Source: Bordetella sp. BOR01 (GTDB lineage: Bacteria > Pseudomonadota > Gammaproteobacteria > Burkholderiales > Burkholderiaceae_B). Taken from it: a stretch of DNA of 64,000 nucleotides. Below, in pieces: positions 16,885 to 25,633 of this stretch. Positions within the stretch are counted from its first letter, which is position 1; the number at the start of each line of letters is the position of its first letter. A program made the translations under genes and the position numbers. The notes under the pieces are model-generated. The model worked only from the letters and a program-made list of their open reading frames with translations. It did no database searches and was not told the DNA's origin. The stretch lies in assembly GCF_019218885.1 (NCBI RefSeq), contig NZ_JAHUWT010000005.1:248001-312000 (forward strand). The letters are read 5' to 3'.

Positions 16885-18059
16885 TGCGCAGGGTTCCTTT
16901 TTATCCATTGCTTCGAGATGATGATGCGCTGCATCTCGTTGGTGCCCTCGCCGATGCAAGTCAGGGGGGCGTCCCGGTAGAGCCGTTCGATGTCGTATTC
17001 CTTGGAATAGCCGTAGGCGCCGTGGATACGCATGGATTCCGTGCTGTTTTCCAGCGCCGCTTCCGAGGCGAAGTACTTTGCCATTCCGGCTTCCATGTCG
17101 CAGCGTTCGCCGCGGTCGAAGCTGGCGGCCGCATCGAGCGTGAGCAAGCGCGCGGCCCGCGCGCGGGTGGCCATCTCGCCCAGTTTCAGCGCAATGGCCT
17201 GGTGTTCGGCGATGGGCTTGCCGAAAGTCTTGCGCACTTGCGCGTATTCGGTGGCCAGTCGCAAGGCGCCTTCGGCGATGCCCACGCCGCGCGAGGCGAC
17301 GTTGATGCGGCCCAGTTCCAGGCCGCCCGTGGCCTGGTAAAAGCCCTGGCCCTCGACGCCGCCGATCAAGTGGTCGGCCGGCAAGCGGTAGTCGTCGGCG
17401 ACCAGCTCGCCGCTATCGATGGCTTTGTAGCCCAGTTTGGGCAGCTTGCGGCCGCTGGAGAAGCCGGGCCCCTTGGGGGCAATGAACAGGCTGATGCCTT
17501 TGTGGCGGGGTTGGGCCTGCGGGTCTGTCTTGACCAGAAGGGCAAAGCAAGAGCCTTCTACCGCATTGGTGATCCAGGTTTTCGTGCCATTGATGACGTA
17601 GTGGTCGCCATCGCGCCGCGCCGTCATGCGGATGCCTTGCAGGTCGGTGCCGGCGTCCGGTTCCGTGAGCGCCAGGCCGCCGCGGATTTCTCCGGACGCC
17701 AGACGGGGCAGCCATTGCTGTTTTTGTTGGCCGGTGCCGAATTTCTCGATGGCCAGTGCCAGCATCAGGTGGGAATTGAAGATGCCGGTGACTGCCATCC
17801 AGACCGATGAAATGCGCATCACGATCTTGGCATAGGTGCTGGCGGGCAGCCCCAGGCCTCCATAGTCAGTGCTGACCGTCGCGCCGAACAGGCCGAGCGC
17901 CTTCATTTCTTCGACGATATGCGCGGGGTAGCGATCGGCGTGGTCGAACTCTCGTACGACTTCGGGGGTGAGCGAGCGTTGGACCCAGCGGTCGATCGCC
18001 GAGAGAAGTTCACTTTCGTCCTGCGCCGAGATGGTGCGTGGCTGGCGGCCGGCTTCCAT
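16881..18059 (-). CDS. Acyl-CoA dehydrogenase
   Basis: 392 aa FAD enzyme that introduces a double bond into an acyl-CoA. The probable catalytic base is E371 in GEGTNEMQRIIIS; FAD/substrate segments ALTEPDAGTDLQ and KTWITNA are present. I chose the ATG at 18059 because GAGGTAAGAAA precedes it; a longer version would start at 18092 inside the operator palindrome. It is the first gene of the leftward operon with the two CaiB-type transferases. The promoter TTGACT-17-AATACT abuts operator copy 5. Glutaryl- or short-chain acyl-CoA-type substrates are possible. Confidence 0.93.
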   Translation of the reverse strand: MEAGRQPRTISAQDESELLSAIDRWVQRSLTPEVVREFDHADRYPAHIVEEMKALGLFGATVSTDYGGLGLPASTYAKIVMRISSVWMAVTGIFNSHLMLALAIEKFGTGQQKQQWLPRLASGEIRGGLALTEPDAGTDLQGIRMTARRDGDHYVINGTKTWITNAVEGSCFALLVKTDPQAQPRHKGISLFIAPKGPGFSSGRKLPKLGYKAIDSGELVADDYRLPADHLIGGVEGQGFYQATGGLELGRINVASRGVGIAEGALRLATEYAQVRKTFGKPIAEHQAIALKLGEMATRARAARLLTLDAAASFDRGERCDMEAGMAKYFASEAALENSTESMRIHGAYGYSKEYDIERLYRDAPLTCIGEGTNEMQRIIISKQWIKRNPAQ

Positions 18060-18080
18060 TTTCTTACCTCGATATTTAAT

Positions 18081-18092
18081 AAGTACGTACAA
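18081..18092. promoter_or_regulatory. GntR-type operator, copy 5 (AAGTACGTACAA)
   Basis: Palindrome 22 bp upstream of the acyl-CoA dehydrogenase start codon. On the minus strand it reads TTGTACGTACTT and begins at the end of the -10 box. Confidence 0.65.
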
Positions 18093-18120
18093 GTATTCCA
18101 GTAGTTTCCGGCAGAGTCAA
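18092..18120 (-). promoter_or_regulatory. Promoter of the acyl-CoA dehydrogenase operon
   Basis: On the minus strand, TTGACT (18120-18115), a 17-bp spacer and AATACT (18097-18092). Operator copy 5 follows directly, over the expected transcription start. Confidence 0.6.
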
Positions 18121-18165
18121 CAGCATATATTCGGGCTTTTTGGCGGTATTTTCTTATCTGATTGC

Positions 18166-18191
18166 TATACTTGAATTAAATATACGTACAA
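18166..18191 (+). promoter_or_regulatory. Promoter -10 and GntR-type operator, copy 6
   Basis: TATACT at 18166-18171 is a good -10 box, without a clear -35. ATATACGTACAA at 18180-18191 retains the right half of the palindrome found in the other copies. The GTG of the rightward CoA-transferase gene is at 18210. Confidence 0.55.
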
Positions 18192-18209
18192 CTTTCAAGG
18201 AACTTTTCC

Positions 18210-19466
18210 GTGAAGAAGCTGGCCCACCTGAGCGAATTCCTGGAAAATATCGGGCTGCGCGAATGCATCGCCGTCCATTCGGCTGCCGCGCATCCCACCG
18301 TCCTGGCCGGCCAACTCGCCGAGTCATCCCATCTGCTGCGCGGACGCGTGGTTCATTCGCTGCTGCCCTACGGCCCGGTGCCTTATGCACAGGTGCCCGC
18401 ACGCGATCACCTGGAACTATCGACGTTTCTACCCGGTGCGGGCCTGCGCGCCGCCCTGGATGCAGGCCGCCTGCATGTCATGCGCCAGCCGCTATCCGAA
18501 GCCCCGCACTCGTTCAACGAGGCGAATCCGGTCGGTGCCGTGCTGCTGCGGGTGTCGCCGCCGGATGACACAGGCAAAGTGAGCCTGGGCGTGGCGGTCG
18601 ATTACATGCCCGCCGCCTTGCAGGCCGCGCGGCGGGTCGTGGCCGAGATCGATCCCGCCATGCCCCGGACGGCCGGCGATGGCTGGCTGAGCGCCGCCCG
18701 CATCGACGCATTTGTCGATGCCGTGGACGGGCCCCACGAGGTTGCGCCGGGGCAGCCGGATGCGATCGACGAGGCGATCGCCAGCCACGTGGCGGGTTTA
18801 TTGACAGACGGGGCGGTGCTGCAACTGGGGGTGGGGTCGTTGCCCGACCAGGTGCTGGCCAAGCTGGGCCATTTGAAGCACCTGGGGCTGCACACCGGCA
18901 TCATCGGCGATGGGGCTCGCGCGCTGATCGAGCGCGGCATCATCGATAACAGCACCAAAGAGGTATGCCCGGGGGTGTGCGTGGCCACCATGGCCTTGGG
19001 CACCCGCGCTTTCTATGCATTCATGGACCGCAATCCGGCCATCGAACTGCATCCTTGCTCGATGACACATGGCAAGCAGGTGCTGCGGCGATTGGGGCGC
19101 CTGCACGCCATCAACGCGGCCTTGCAGGTGGATCTTCACGGGCGCGTCAACGCCGAATGGGCGGGGTCGCGGCAGGTTTCGGCACCCGGCGGCCTGCCGG
19201 ATTTCTCGCGCGCCGCCGCGGCACTTGCCGGCGGGCGCAGCATCATTGCCCTGCGCGCCCGCGACCGCAAGGGCGGCAGCGCCATCGTGCCCGAACTGCC
19301 GCCCGGGCGGCCATGTTCGCTGCAGCCCGCAGAGGTCGACTGCTACGTCACCGAGTATGGCGTAGCCGCCGTGCGCGGATGTTCTGCCGATGCCCGGCGC
19401 AAGGCGCTGATTGCCATTGCCCATCCCGGGCACCGGGATACGTTGATGCGCTGTGGCGGGACCTAG
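18210..19466 (+). CDS. Acetyl-CoA hydrolase/transferase-family protein (4-hydroxybutyrate CoA-transferase-like)
   Basis: 418 aa, starting with GTG after CAAGGAAC. It has the two-domain layout of the acetyl-CoA hydrolase/4-hydroxybutyrate CoA-transferase family, with LQLGVGSLPDQVLAKLG, HTGIIGDGARALIERG and the segment INAALQVDLHGRVNAEW near the catalytic region. It is divergent from the acyl-CoA dehydrogenase operon and shares its control region. Its role would be CoA exchange between acetyl-CoA (or another donor) and a pathway acid. Its stop overlaps the convergent alcohol dehydrogenase stop in CTAG. Confidence 0.88.
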   Translation: MKKLAHLSEFLENIGLRECIAVHSAAAHPTVLAGQLAESSHLLRGRVVHSLLPYGPVPYAQVPARDHLELSTFLPGAGLRAALDAGRLHVMRQPLSEAPHSFNEANPVGAVLLRVSPPDDTGKVSLGVAVDYMPAALQAARRVVAEIDPAMPRTAGDGWLSAARIDAFVDAVDGPHEVAPGQPDAIDEAIASHVAGLLTDGAVLQLGVGSLPDQVLAKLGHLKHLGLHTGIIGDGARALIERGIIDNSTKEVCPGVCVATMALGTRAFYAFMDRNPAIELHPCSMTHGKQVLRRLGRLHAINAALQVDLHGRVNAEWAGSRQVSAPGGLPDFSRAAAALAGGRSIIALRARDRKGGSAIVPELPPGRPCSLQPAEVDCYVTEYGVAAVRGCSADARRKALIAIAHPGHRDTLMRCGGT

Positions 19467-20473
19467 AAGCCTTCGACCACGATCTTGCCCCTGGCCGCAC
19501 CGGTTTCCACGCGCCGGTGCGCTTCGCGCATATTGGCGGCATTGATCGGCGAGAGCACGTCGGCCAGCGTGGTGCGGATGCGGCCCGCGTCGATCTCGCC
19601 GGCCACGAACGACAGCAGGCGATGCTGCTCGATCATGTCCGGCGTCTGGTGCATGGCGCGGGCAAACATGAATTCCCAGTGGAAGCTGGCCGACTTGGTC
19701 TTCATGCCGGCCATGGGCATGGGCAGGTCGGTGTCGTCGATGGACACGATCGCGCCCTGCGGGCGCACCAGTTCCACGGCGGCGTTCCAGTGGCGCATGT
19801 CGTTGAAGATGGCCACGTAGTCCACGTGCGCAAAGCCCGCGGCGCGCACCTGTTGCACCAGGTCTTCGCGATGGTTCACGACGTGGTCGGCGCCCAGTTC
19901 CCGTACCCAGGCGATGGTCTCGGGCCGCGAGGCGGTGGCGATGACAGACAGGCCGGCCCGCTTGGCGAGCTGGATGCCGATGGACCCGACGCCGCCGGCG
20001 CCGCCCACGATCAAGATGGCCTTGCCCCGGTCGGCGCCGTCGCGGTCGATGCGCAAGCGGTCGAAGAAGGCCTCGTAGGCAGTGATGGTGGTCAGCGGCA
20101 AGGCCGCCGCTTCGGCAAATGACAGGGTGCCGGGCTTGCGGCCGACGATGCGCTCGTCGACCAGGTGGAATTCCTGGTTCGTGCCGGCACGGGTGATGTC
20201 GCCGGCGTAATAGACCTCGTCGCCGACCTTGAACAATGAAGCTTGCGGGCCTACGGCCTCGACCACGCCGCTGGCGTCGTAGCCGATGACGCGGGGGGGC
20301 GTTTCCACCTTGTCCTTGGGCGCGCGCACCTTGACGTCCACCGGATTGACGGCAACCGCCTTCACGGCCACCAGGATGTCGCGGCCTTGCGGCACGGGCT
20401 TGGGCAAATCGACGTCCAGGAAGGCCTGGGGGTCGGAAACAGGCAGGTAGCGGGTCAGGGCAACGGCTTTCAT
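19463..20473 (-). CDS. Zinc-type alcohol dehydrogenase-like/quinone oxidoreductase (MDR)
   Basis: 336 aa medium-chain dehydrogenase/reductase. An N-terminal GroES-like domain (VIGYDASGVVEAVG) is followed by an NADPH-binding Rossmann fold with GGAGGVGSIG and the ending GAARGKIVVEGF typical of zeta-crystallin-like and YhdH/ZADH-like members. The cysteine cluster of zinc alcohol dehydrogenases is absent. It is divergent from a LysR gene 135 bp away, its probable regulator. Likely an NADPH-dependent quinone or enone reductase. Confidence 0.9.
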   Translation of the reverse strand: MKAVALTRYLPVSDPQAFLDVDLPKPVPQGRDILVAVKAVAVNPVDVKVRAPKDKVETPPRVIGYDASGVVEAVGPQASLFKVGDEVYYAGDITRAGTNQEFHLVDERIVGRKPGTLSFAEAAALPLTTITAYEAFFDRLRIDRDGADRGKAILIVGGAGGVGSIGIQLAKRAGLSVIATASRPETIAWVRELGADHVVNHREDLVQQVRAAGFAHVDYVAIFNDMRHWNAAVELVRPQGAIVSIDDTDLPMPMAGMKTKSASFHWEFMFARAMHQTPDMIEQHRLLSFVAGEIDAGRIRTTLADVLSPINAANMREAHRRVETGAARGKIVVEGF

Positions 20474-20608
20474 GATGCGGTCCTTCAGGCGAATAGGGGG
20501 AAAGGTGTCCGGGCTGGCTGTTCGACCGGGCTTGCCGCCAATGTAGCGCTTGCGGTATTTTTTGATAATTACCTTGAAATAAAAATCACACTTCGGAATT
20601 GCCGAAAA

Positions 20609-21490
20609 ATGCTTCTGGAAAATCTTGCGCTGTTCTTGCGCATCGCCGAAAAGGGCGGCATGGCTGCCGCCGGCCGCGAAATGGGCCTGTCGCCAGCCTC
20701 CGTGTCCGAACGCCTGGCGGCCCTGGAAAAATATTATGGCGCCGCGCTGATGGCGCGCACCACTCGCGCCATCAGCCTGACCGAAGAGGGCCGGCTGCTG
20801 GCCGACGGCGCCCGCCGCCTGCTGGCCGAGGCCGATGAGCTGGAAGCCCGCGTCAAGTTGGGTACGCAGAAGATTTCAGGCCCTATCCGTTTCAGCGCGC
20901 CTGAAGATTTGGGGCGCCGCCGCATCGTGCCCGTCGTCGACGCATTCCTGGATGCGCATCCCGAGGTCAGTATCGACCTGAACCTGACCGATGGCAATGT
21001 CGACCTGGTATCGCAGGGGCTGGACTTTGCCGTGCGCCACGGCGTGCTGGCCGACAGTTCGCTGCGGGCCAGGCCCCTGGGCGAGAACCGGCGCGTGGTG
21101 TGCGCCTCGCCCGATTACCTGGCCAGGCACGGCGTGCCGGCTCATCCCGATGAGCTGTCGCAGCGCGACTGTATCGTCATGCGCTTTGGCCAGGGCCTGG
21201 ACCGCGAATGGCTGTTCCAGGTCGACGGACGGCCGCACAAAGTGCTGGTGCGCGGCCGGCGCGTGGCCAACGACGGCGGCCTGGTGCGGCAATGGGCTTG
21301 CGCGGGGCACGGCATCGCGTTGAAGTCGATCCGCGATATCGATGCCGACCTGGCCAGCGGGGCGCTGGTGGAAGTGCTGCGGGACTATTCGATCGGCGCG
21401 ACGGCGCTGCAGATTGTCTACCCGCCCAGCGCTGTACAGCCGCGGCGGGTGCGGCTGCTGATGGAGTGCCTTGCGCAGGCCTTGGCGTAG
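20609..21490 (+). CDS. LysR-family transcriptional regulator
   Basis: 293 aa. I placed the start at the ATG at 20609, where the LysR helix-turn-helix begins (MLLENLALFLRIAEKGG); the open frame upstream has no family similarity and crosses the divergent gene. The effector-binding domain covers roughly residues 90-290. The AT-rich stretch at about 20555-20595 between it and the divergent oxidoreductase is the likely binding region, though no clean T-N11-A palindrome stands out. It probably controls the oxidoreductase gene. Confidence 0.92.
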   Translation: MLLENLALFLRIAEKGGMAAAGREMGLSPASVSERLAALEKYYGAALMARTTRAISLTEEGRLLADGARRLLAEADELEARVKLGTQKISGPIRFSAPEDLGRRRIVPVVDAFLDAHPEVSIDLNLTDGNVDLVSQGLDFAVRHGVLADSSLRARPLGENRRVVCASPDYLARHGVPAHPDELSQRDCIVMRFGQGLDREWLFQVDGRPHKVLVRGRRVANDGGLVRQWACAGHGIALKSIRDIDADLASGALVEVLRDYSIGATALQIVYPPSAVQPRRVRLLMECLAQALA

Positions 21491-21499
21491 GCGCGCGCC

Positions 21500-21853
21500 T
21501 TATACGTCCAGCACGGGTACGAAGCCCCCGAAGATCATGCGCTTGCCATCGAACGGCATGCTGTCGCCCATGGTTTTCATGCGCGGGTCGCTCATCATTT
21601 TCTGGTTGGCCGCGTCGCGCGCTTCTTTCGAGGGGTATTCGAACCACGAGAACACGACGACTTCGTCGTCTTTCGCCTTGACCGCGCCGCGAAAGTCGGT
21701 GACCTTGCCGTCGGGCACGTCATCGCCCCAGCATTCGACCATGCGGGTGACGCCGAATTCCTTGAACAGCGGCGCCGCGTCGGAAGCGTGCTTGATATAG
21801 GCCTCTTTATTGGCGGCCGGGACGGCGACGACAAAACCTTCTACGTACTTCAT
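21500..21853 (-). CDS. DUF1428-family protein
   Basis: 117 aa soluble protein. MKYVEGFVVAVPAANKEAYI, the central FSWFEYPSKEARD and PFDGKRMIFGGF are typical of DUF1428, a dimeric ferredoxin-like alpha-beta-barrel family of unknown function. It is divergent from a MarR gene 94 bp away, and a perfect GTTGATATCAAC palindrome lies between them, so it is a likely target of that regulator. Confidence 0.88.
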   Translation of the reverse strand: MKYVEGFVVAVPAANKEAYIKHASDAAPLFKEFGVTRMVECWGDDVPDGKVTDFRGAVKAKDDEVVVFSWFEYPSKEARDAANQKMMSDPRMKTMGDSMPFDGKRMIFGGFVPVLDV

Positions 21854-21922
21854 CGTTGTGCTCCTTGGAGACGGGCAGGGCGAGCACCTGCCAGGTGGTG
21901 AAGTGCTGGAGTTTGACTAACG

Positions 21923-21934
21923 TTGATATCAACA
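21923..21934. promoter_or_regulatory. MarR-type operator (GTTGATATCAAC)
   Basis: Perfect 12-base palindrome 13 bp upstream of the marR-family ATG at 21948, in the divergent region with the DUF1428 gene. The sequence is typical of MarR sites. Control by this regulator is inferred from position. Confidence 0.65.
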
Positions 21935-21947
21935 TAATAATGCGGCC

Positions 21948-22388
21948 ATGTCAAAAAGAATTCCGTTCGAGGCCACGCTGGAAGTCCGCGACGCCTGTCT
22001 GTGCCTGCACGTGCAGCGCGCGGCGCGTGCACTGGCGCGGCGTTTCGATGTGGCGCTGCGGCCGGTGGGGCTGACCAACGGCCAGTTTTCGCTGCTGATG
22101 GCGTTGAACCGGCCGCATGCGCCCACTTTGGGGCCGGTGGCGCAGGTGCTGGCCATGGATCGCACCACGCTGACGGCGGCCTTGAAGCCGCTGGAGCGCG
22201 ATGGCCTGGTGCGGGTGCGGGCCGACCCGGACGACCGCCGCAACCGGCTGCTGTGCCTGACGGCGCGCGGCCATGCGGTGCTGGCAGCGGCGCTGCCCAT
22301 CTGGCGCAGCCTGCATGCCGATATCGAGGCGGCTTTGCCGCCGCCCGGGGCGGATGCGTTGCGCGCAGGCCTGCGTACCCTGGGCTGA
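21948..22388 (+). CDS. MarR-family transcriptional regulator
   Basis: 146 aa winged-helix dimeric regulator. The recognition region is LAMDRTTLTAALKPLERDGL with the wing VRADPDDRRNRLLCLTARG. It likely represses itself and the divergent DUF1428 gene through the palindrome at 21923-21934. The ligand is unknown. Confidence 0.92.
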   Translation: MSKRIPFEATLEVRDACLCLHVQRAARALARRFDVALRPVGLTNGQFSLLMALNRPHAPTLGPVAQVLAMDRTTLTAALKPLERDGLVRVRADPDDRRNRLLCLTARGHAVLAAALPIWRSLHADIEAALPPPGADALRAGLRTLG

Positions 22389-22401
22389 TGCCGCGCGGCC
22401 G

Positions 22402-22869
22402 CTACAAGAACCCGATCCAGCGGCCGGCCACGATGGCGGCCAGCCACAGCAGGATCGACAGTGCCGCGTGCAGCCGCGCCACCGGCGGCACCGGGGCATC
22501 GGCCAGCAAGCGGCGCCACGACCTGCCGGCGTGCAGCCACAGGGCGTTCAGCGTACCCAGCGCTATCAGGGCCAGCTTGGCCAGGAACGCGGTGTTGCCC
22601 AAGTACTGCGCCGGCTGCACCGAAAACAGCCAGAAACCGGTCAGCACGGCCAGCAGCAGGCCGCTGGCCGCCATGCGGGCCAGGTAGGGCGCGGCCGACG
22701 ACAGCGGCAGCGCGCGGGCAGCGCCCAGCAGGCGCAGGTCCAGCGCGGCAATGGTGCCGAACAGCACGCCGATGGCGCAGATATGCGCGGCGTTCACCAG
22801 CAGGTAGGCCGTGTCCCAATGCCGCAGCAGCGTGGCATGCGGCAGGTCGGCCAGCCATTGCAGCGTCAT
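22402..22869 (-). CDS. Small integral membrane protein (DUF6644-like)
   Basis: 155 aa with about four hydrophobic segments, roughly residues 22-48, 62-85, 92-112 and 130-152. It resembles CopD-like/DUF6644 membrane proteins. It starts 4 bp after the DUF6152-like exported protein on the same strand, a pairing that suggests a joint cell-envelope function. I cannot assign a reaction. Confidence 0.72.
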   Translation of the reverse strand: MTLQWLADLPHATLLRHWDTAYLLVNAAHICAIGVLFGTIAALDLRLLGAARALPLSSAAPYLARMAASGLLLAVLTGFWLFSVQPAQYLGNTAFLAKLALIALGTLNALWLHAGRSWRRLLADAPVPPVARLHAALSILLWLAAIVAGRWIGFL

Positions 22870-22873
22870 GGTG

Positions 22874-23254
22874 CTATTTCTTGATGCGTTCCGGGTAGAT
22901 GTCGTAGGTCTTGCCGCCCACGGTGATCTGCACGGCTTTCATGCGCTTTTCGGCGTGGTCTTGCGCGCGGTTGCCGGTGGCGGCGATGCTGTCGCCGGGC
23001 TTGGCCGACCCTTCGACAAAGCCGGAGCGCTTGGTTTGCGAGGGGTTGCCCAGTTCGACGCGCCACAGGCCCTCTTGGGTTTCCACGTCGAGCCATGGGT
23101 GCGGCGGCGCAATTTGCACTTGCTTGATGGTGCCTTGCAATTGGATTTGTTCGGTATCCGCCCACGACCAACCGTGGTGCGCCGATGCGCTTGCCATGAA
23201 CAGGCCGGCAGCCGCCAGCCCCGTCAGATTTGCAGCGAGTGAGCGATAAGACAT
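22874..23254 (-). CDS. DUF6152-like exported protein
   Basis: 126 aa. The chosen ATG at 23254 begins a Sec signal peptide (LTGLAAAGLFMASASA, cleavage before HHGWSW); the upstream frame lacks signal character. The mature protein starts HHGW and contains LQGTIKQVQIAPPHPWLDVE, typical of DUF6152, a small periplasmic family often beside copper-related or CopD-like membrane proteins. The N-terminal His-His could bind a metal, but this is speculative. Confidence 0.75.
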   Translation of the reverse strand: MSYRSLAANLTGLAAAGLFMASASAHHGWSWADTEQIQLQGTIKQVQIAPPHPWLDVETQEGLWRVELGNPSQTKRSGFVEGSAKPGDSIAATGNRAQDHAEKRMKAVQITVGGKTYDIYPERIKK

Positions 23255-23386
23255 GATGACACCTTCCGCGAGATGTGTTCGATGTGCCCGCTGGCTCGCC
23301 GCGCAGGGGCGGCGGCTGGCAGTGCAACTCACTATAACGTTGCATGGCGTGCCGGCATAGCGCCGCGCAAGCGGGGGGCGCTGCGC

Positions 23387-24613
23387 TCAGTCTGGCGGGG
23401 CGCTGGCCTGGCCGCCATCCAGCATGGCCTGGATGCGGGCTTCGCCGTAGCCGATCTCGCGCAGGATGGCGCGCGTCTGTTCGCCGATGCGCGGGGCATG
23501 GTGGCGCAGCCCGGGCGAGTAGCCCGTCATGGATACCGGCACATTGATGTGCTTGACCGTGCCCTGGCTGGGGTGCCGCACCTGTTGCACCAGGCCCACC
23601 GCGCCGACGTGCGGGTCGTCGAGCAGGCTGTCGATAGTGTGGCAGGGCATGGCCGGGATATCGTGCCTGGCCAATACAGCTTGCCAGTGCGCCGTGTCGT
23701 GGCGGGCGATTTCGTCGGCGCGGATCTGGAAGAACTCGGCAATGTGGTCGATGCGGCTGACGGCCGTGTTGAAGCGGCTGTCGGCCTTCAGTTCCGGCCG
23801 ACCCAGGGCGTCGAACAGCGCCATCACCTGGGCATCGGTGTTGGTGGTGATGCAGATATGGCCGTCGCGCGTTTGCACCGGCCGCGCGTTGGGGTCGAGC
23901 AGGCGCCGGTCGCCGCTGGTGCCGATGGGCGGCTCGAAGGTCGCGCCGTACAGGTGTTCGCTGAGCACCAGCGCCGCATAGCTTTCGAACATGGGCACTT
24001 CGATCTGGCGGGCCTGGCGTGCGCGGCCCTGGGCCAGCAGCGCCACCAGGATGGCGTTGGCCACCATCAGCGCGGCGCTGCGGTCCACCACCACATACGG
24101 CACGTACCGGGGTGCGCCTTCGGTGGCCGCGAACAGGCTGGCCAGCCCGGTGCCGCCCTGCAAAATAGAGTCATAGGCGGGCCGGTCGGCATACGGCCCG
24201 GCCGAGCCGAAGCCGACGATGGCGCAATAGACGATGTGCGGATTGACGGCCCGCAGGTCGTCGAAAGTAAGCCCCAGCTTGCGGATGGCCGAAGACCGCA
24301 TGTTATGCACGAACACATCGCAGTGCCGCGCCAGTTCCAGCGCGGCCTGGCGCCCCGCGGCCGCCTTCAGGTCCAGCGCGATGCTGCGCTTGTTGCGGTT
24401 CATGTGCATGAACTTGCCCGACATGCCGGGTGTGGGCGAGCGGCCCGAGATCCAGCGGATGATGTCGCCCGAGGGCTGTTCCAGCTTGGTGACCTCGGCG
24501 CCGTAATCGGCCAATACCTGGGTGGCATAGGGGCCGACCACGGCCGAGCTCAGGTCCAGGACGCGCCAGCCCGCCAGGGGCAGGTGGGCGGCGGAATCGG
24601 TGGCGTGGTTCAT
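23387..24613 (-). CDS. Class III (CaiB/BaiF) CoA-transferase
   Basis: 408 aa. The presumed nucleophile is D148 in DRPAYDSILQGG; GWRVLDLSSAVVGPYA and KRSIALDLKAAAG are family segments. I took the ATG at 24613; an in-frame start at 24661 would overlap the preceding Bug gene. It lies 22 bp downstream of that gene, so both share the promoter in the divergent region 25608-25763. It probably moves CoA to an acid handled by the rightward CoA-thioester operon. Confidence 0.92.
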   Translation of the reverse strand: MNHATDSAAHLPLAGWRVLDLSSAVVGPYATQVLADYGAEVTKLEQPSGDIIRWISGRSPTPGMSGKFMHMNRNKRSIALDLKAAAGRQAALELARHCDVFVHNMRSSAIRKLGLTFDDLRAVNPHIVYCAIVGFGSAGPYADRPAYDSILQGGTGLASLFAATEGAPRYVPYVVVDRSAALMVANAILVALLAQGRARQARQIEVPMFESYAALVLSEHLYGATFEPPIGTSGDRRLLDPNARPVQTRDGHICITTNTDAQVMALFDALGRPELKADSRFNTAVSRIDHIAEFFQIRADEIARHDTAHWQAVLARHDIPAMPCHTIDSLLDDPHVGAVGLVQQVRHPSQGTVKHINVPVSMTGYSPGLRHHAPRIGEQTRAILREIGYGEARIQAMLDGGQASAPPD

Positions 24614-24635
24614 GCGGGGTACCGGGGCAGAGGGG

Positions 24636-25607
24636 TCAATCCAGGCGGACGCCGGTGGCATCGATCAGTGTCTCGTACTGCTGGGTTTCCCGGGCGACCA
24701 GCGCCGCCAGGTCTTCGGGCGAGCCGCCCAGCGCGATGTTGCCGCTTTGCCGGAAGCTGTCGAGCAATTCGGGATCTTGCAGGGCCTGCACCATGGCGGT
24801 GTTCAATCGGCGCACCACGGCCGGGTCGAGCCGGCGCGGGCCGAATACGGCGAACCAGTTGCTGGCCTCGAAACCCGGCATGCCGGCTTCGGCAAAAGTG
24901 GGTACGTCGGGCAGCATGGCTTCGCGGTGGGCCCCCGTGGTACCGAAGCTGGCGGCCGCGCGGGTCTTGACTTGCTGCATGACGGTGGGTACCGAGTCGA
25001 ACAGCAGGTCGATGGTGCCGCCCAGCAGGTCGTTCAGCGCGCCGGCAGTGCCCTTGTAGGGCACATGACGCAGCTCGATGCCGCTGCGCGACAAGAAAGA
25101 CAGGGCGACCAGGTGCGTGTTCGAGCCGACGCCTGCCGAGCCGATGGTCAGTTGGCCCGGGTGCGCCTTGGCATGGGCGACCAGGTCCTGCAGGCTGGCC
25201 ACGGGCAGGCCGGGGCGGCCCAGCAACACATAATCGAATCGCGACACCGCGCCGATGGGGGTGAAATCGCCTACCGGGTCGTAGCCCACGTCGCGGCGCA
25301 GGTAGGGATTGATGACAAAGGCGGCCGCACTGCCCAGCAACAAGGTATAGCCATCGGGCGGTTCGGCAGCCACGGCGCGGGTGGCGATCATGCCTCCCGC
25401 GCCCGGACGGTTTTCGACAACGACCGACTGTTGCAGCTGCTTGCCCAGCGCGCGAGCCAGGATGCGCGCCACCAGGTCGCTGCCGCCGCCCGCCGAGAAA
25501 CCGACCACCAGCTTGACCGGCCGGTCGGGATAGGCCTGGGCATGGGCGCCGGGCAATACGGCGGCATGGATGCAAAGGGCGGCGATGACGCGGCGCAGCA
25601 GTTTCAT
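24636..25607 (-). CDS. Bug/TctC-type tripartite tricarboxylate receptor
   Basis: 323 aa. The ATG at 25607 gives a clean Sec signal peptide (MKLLRRVIAALCIHAAVLPG, cleavage after AHAQ), whereas the frame start at 25646 would add 13 residues before it. Mature protein: AYPDRPVKLVVGFSAGG, PDGYTLLLG, and the C-terminal RETQQYETLIDATGVRLD. First gene of the leftward Bug-CaiB operon. Confidence 0.92.
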   Translation of the reverse strand: MKLLRRVIAALCIHAAVLPGAHAQAYPDRPVKLVVGFSAGGGSDLVARILARALGKQLQQSVVVENRPGAGGMIATRAVAAEPPDGYTLLLGSAAAFVINPYLRRDVGYDPVGDFTPIGAVSRFDYVLLGRPGLPVASLQDLVAHAKAHPGQLTIGSAGVGSNTHLVALSFLSRSGIELRHVPYKGTAGALNDLLGGTIDLLFDSVPTVMQQVKTRAAASFGTTGAHREAMLPDVPTFAEAGMPGFEASNWFAVFGPRRLDPAVVRRLNTAMVQALQDPELLDSFRQSGNIALGGSPEDLAALVARETQQYETLIDATGVRLD

Positions 25608-25633
25608 GACGGCCTGCGATGGTTGTAAAGTAA

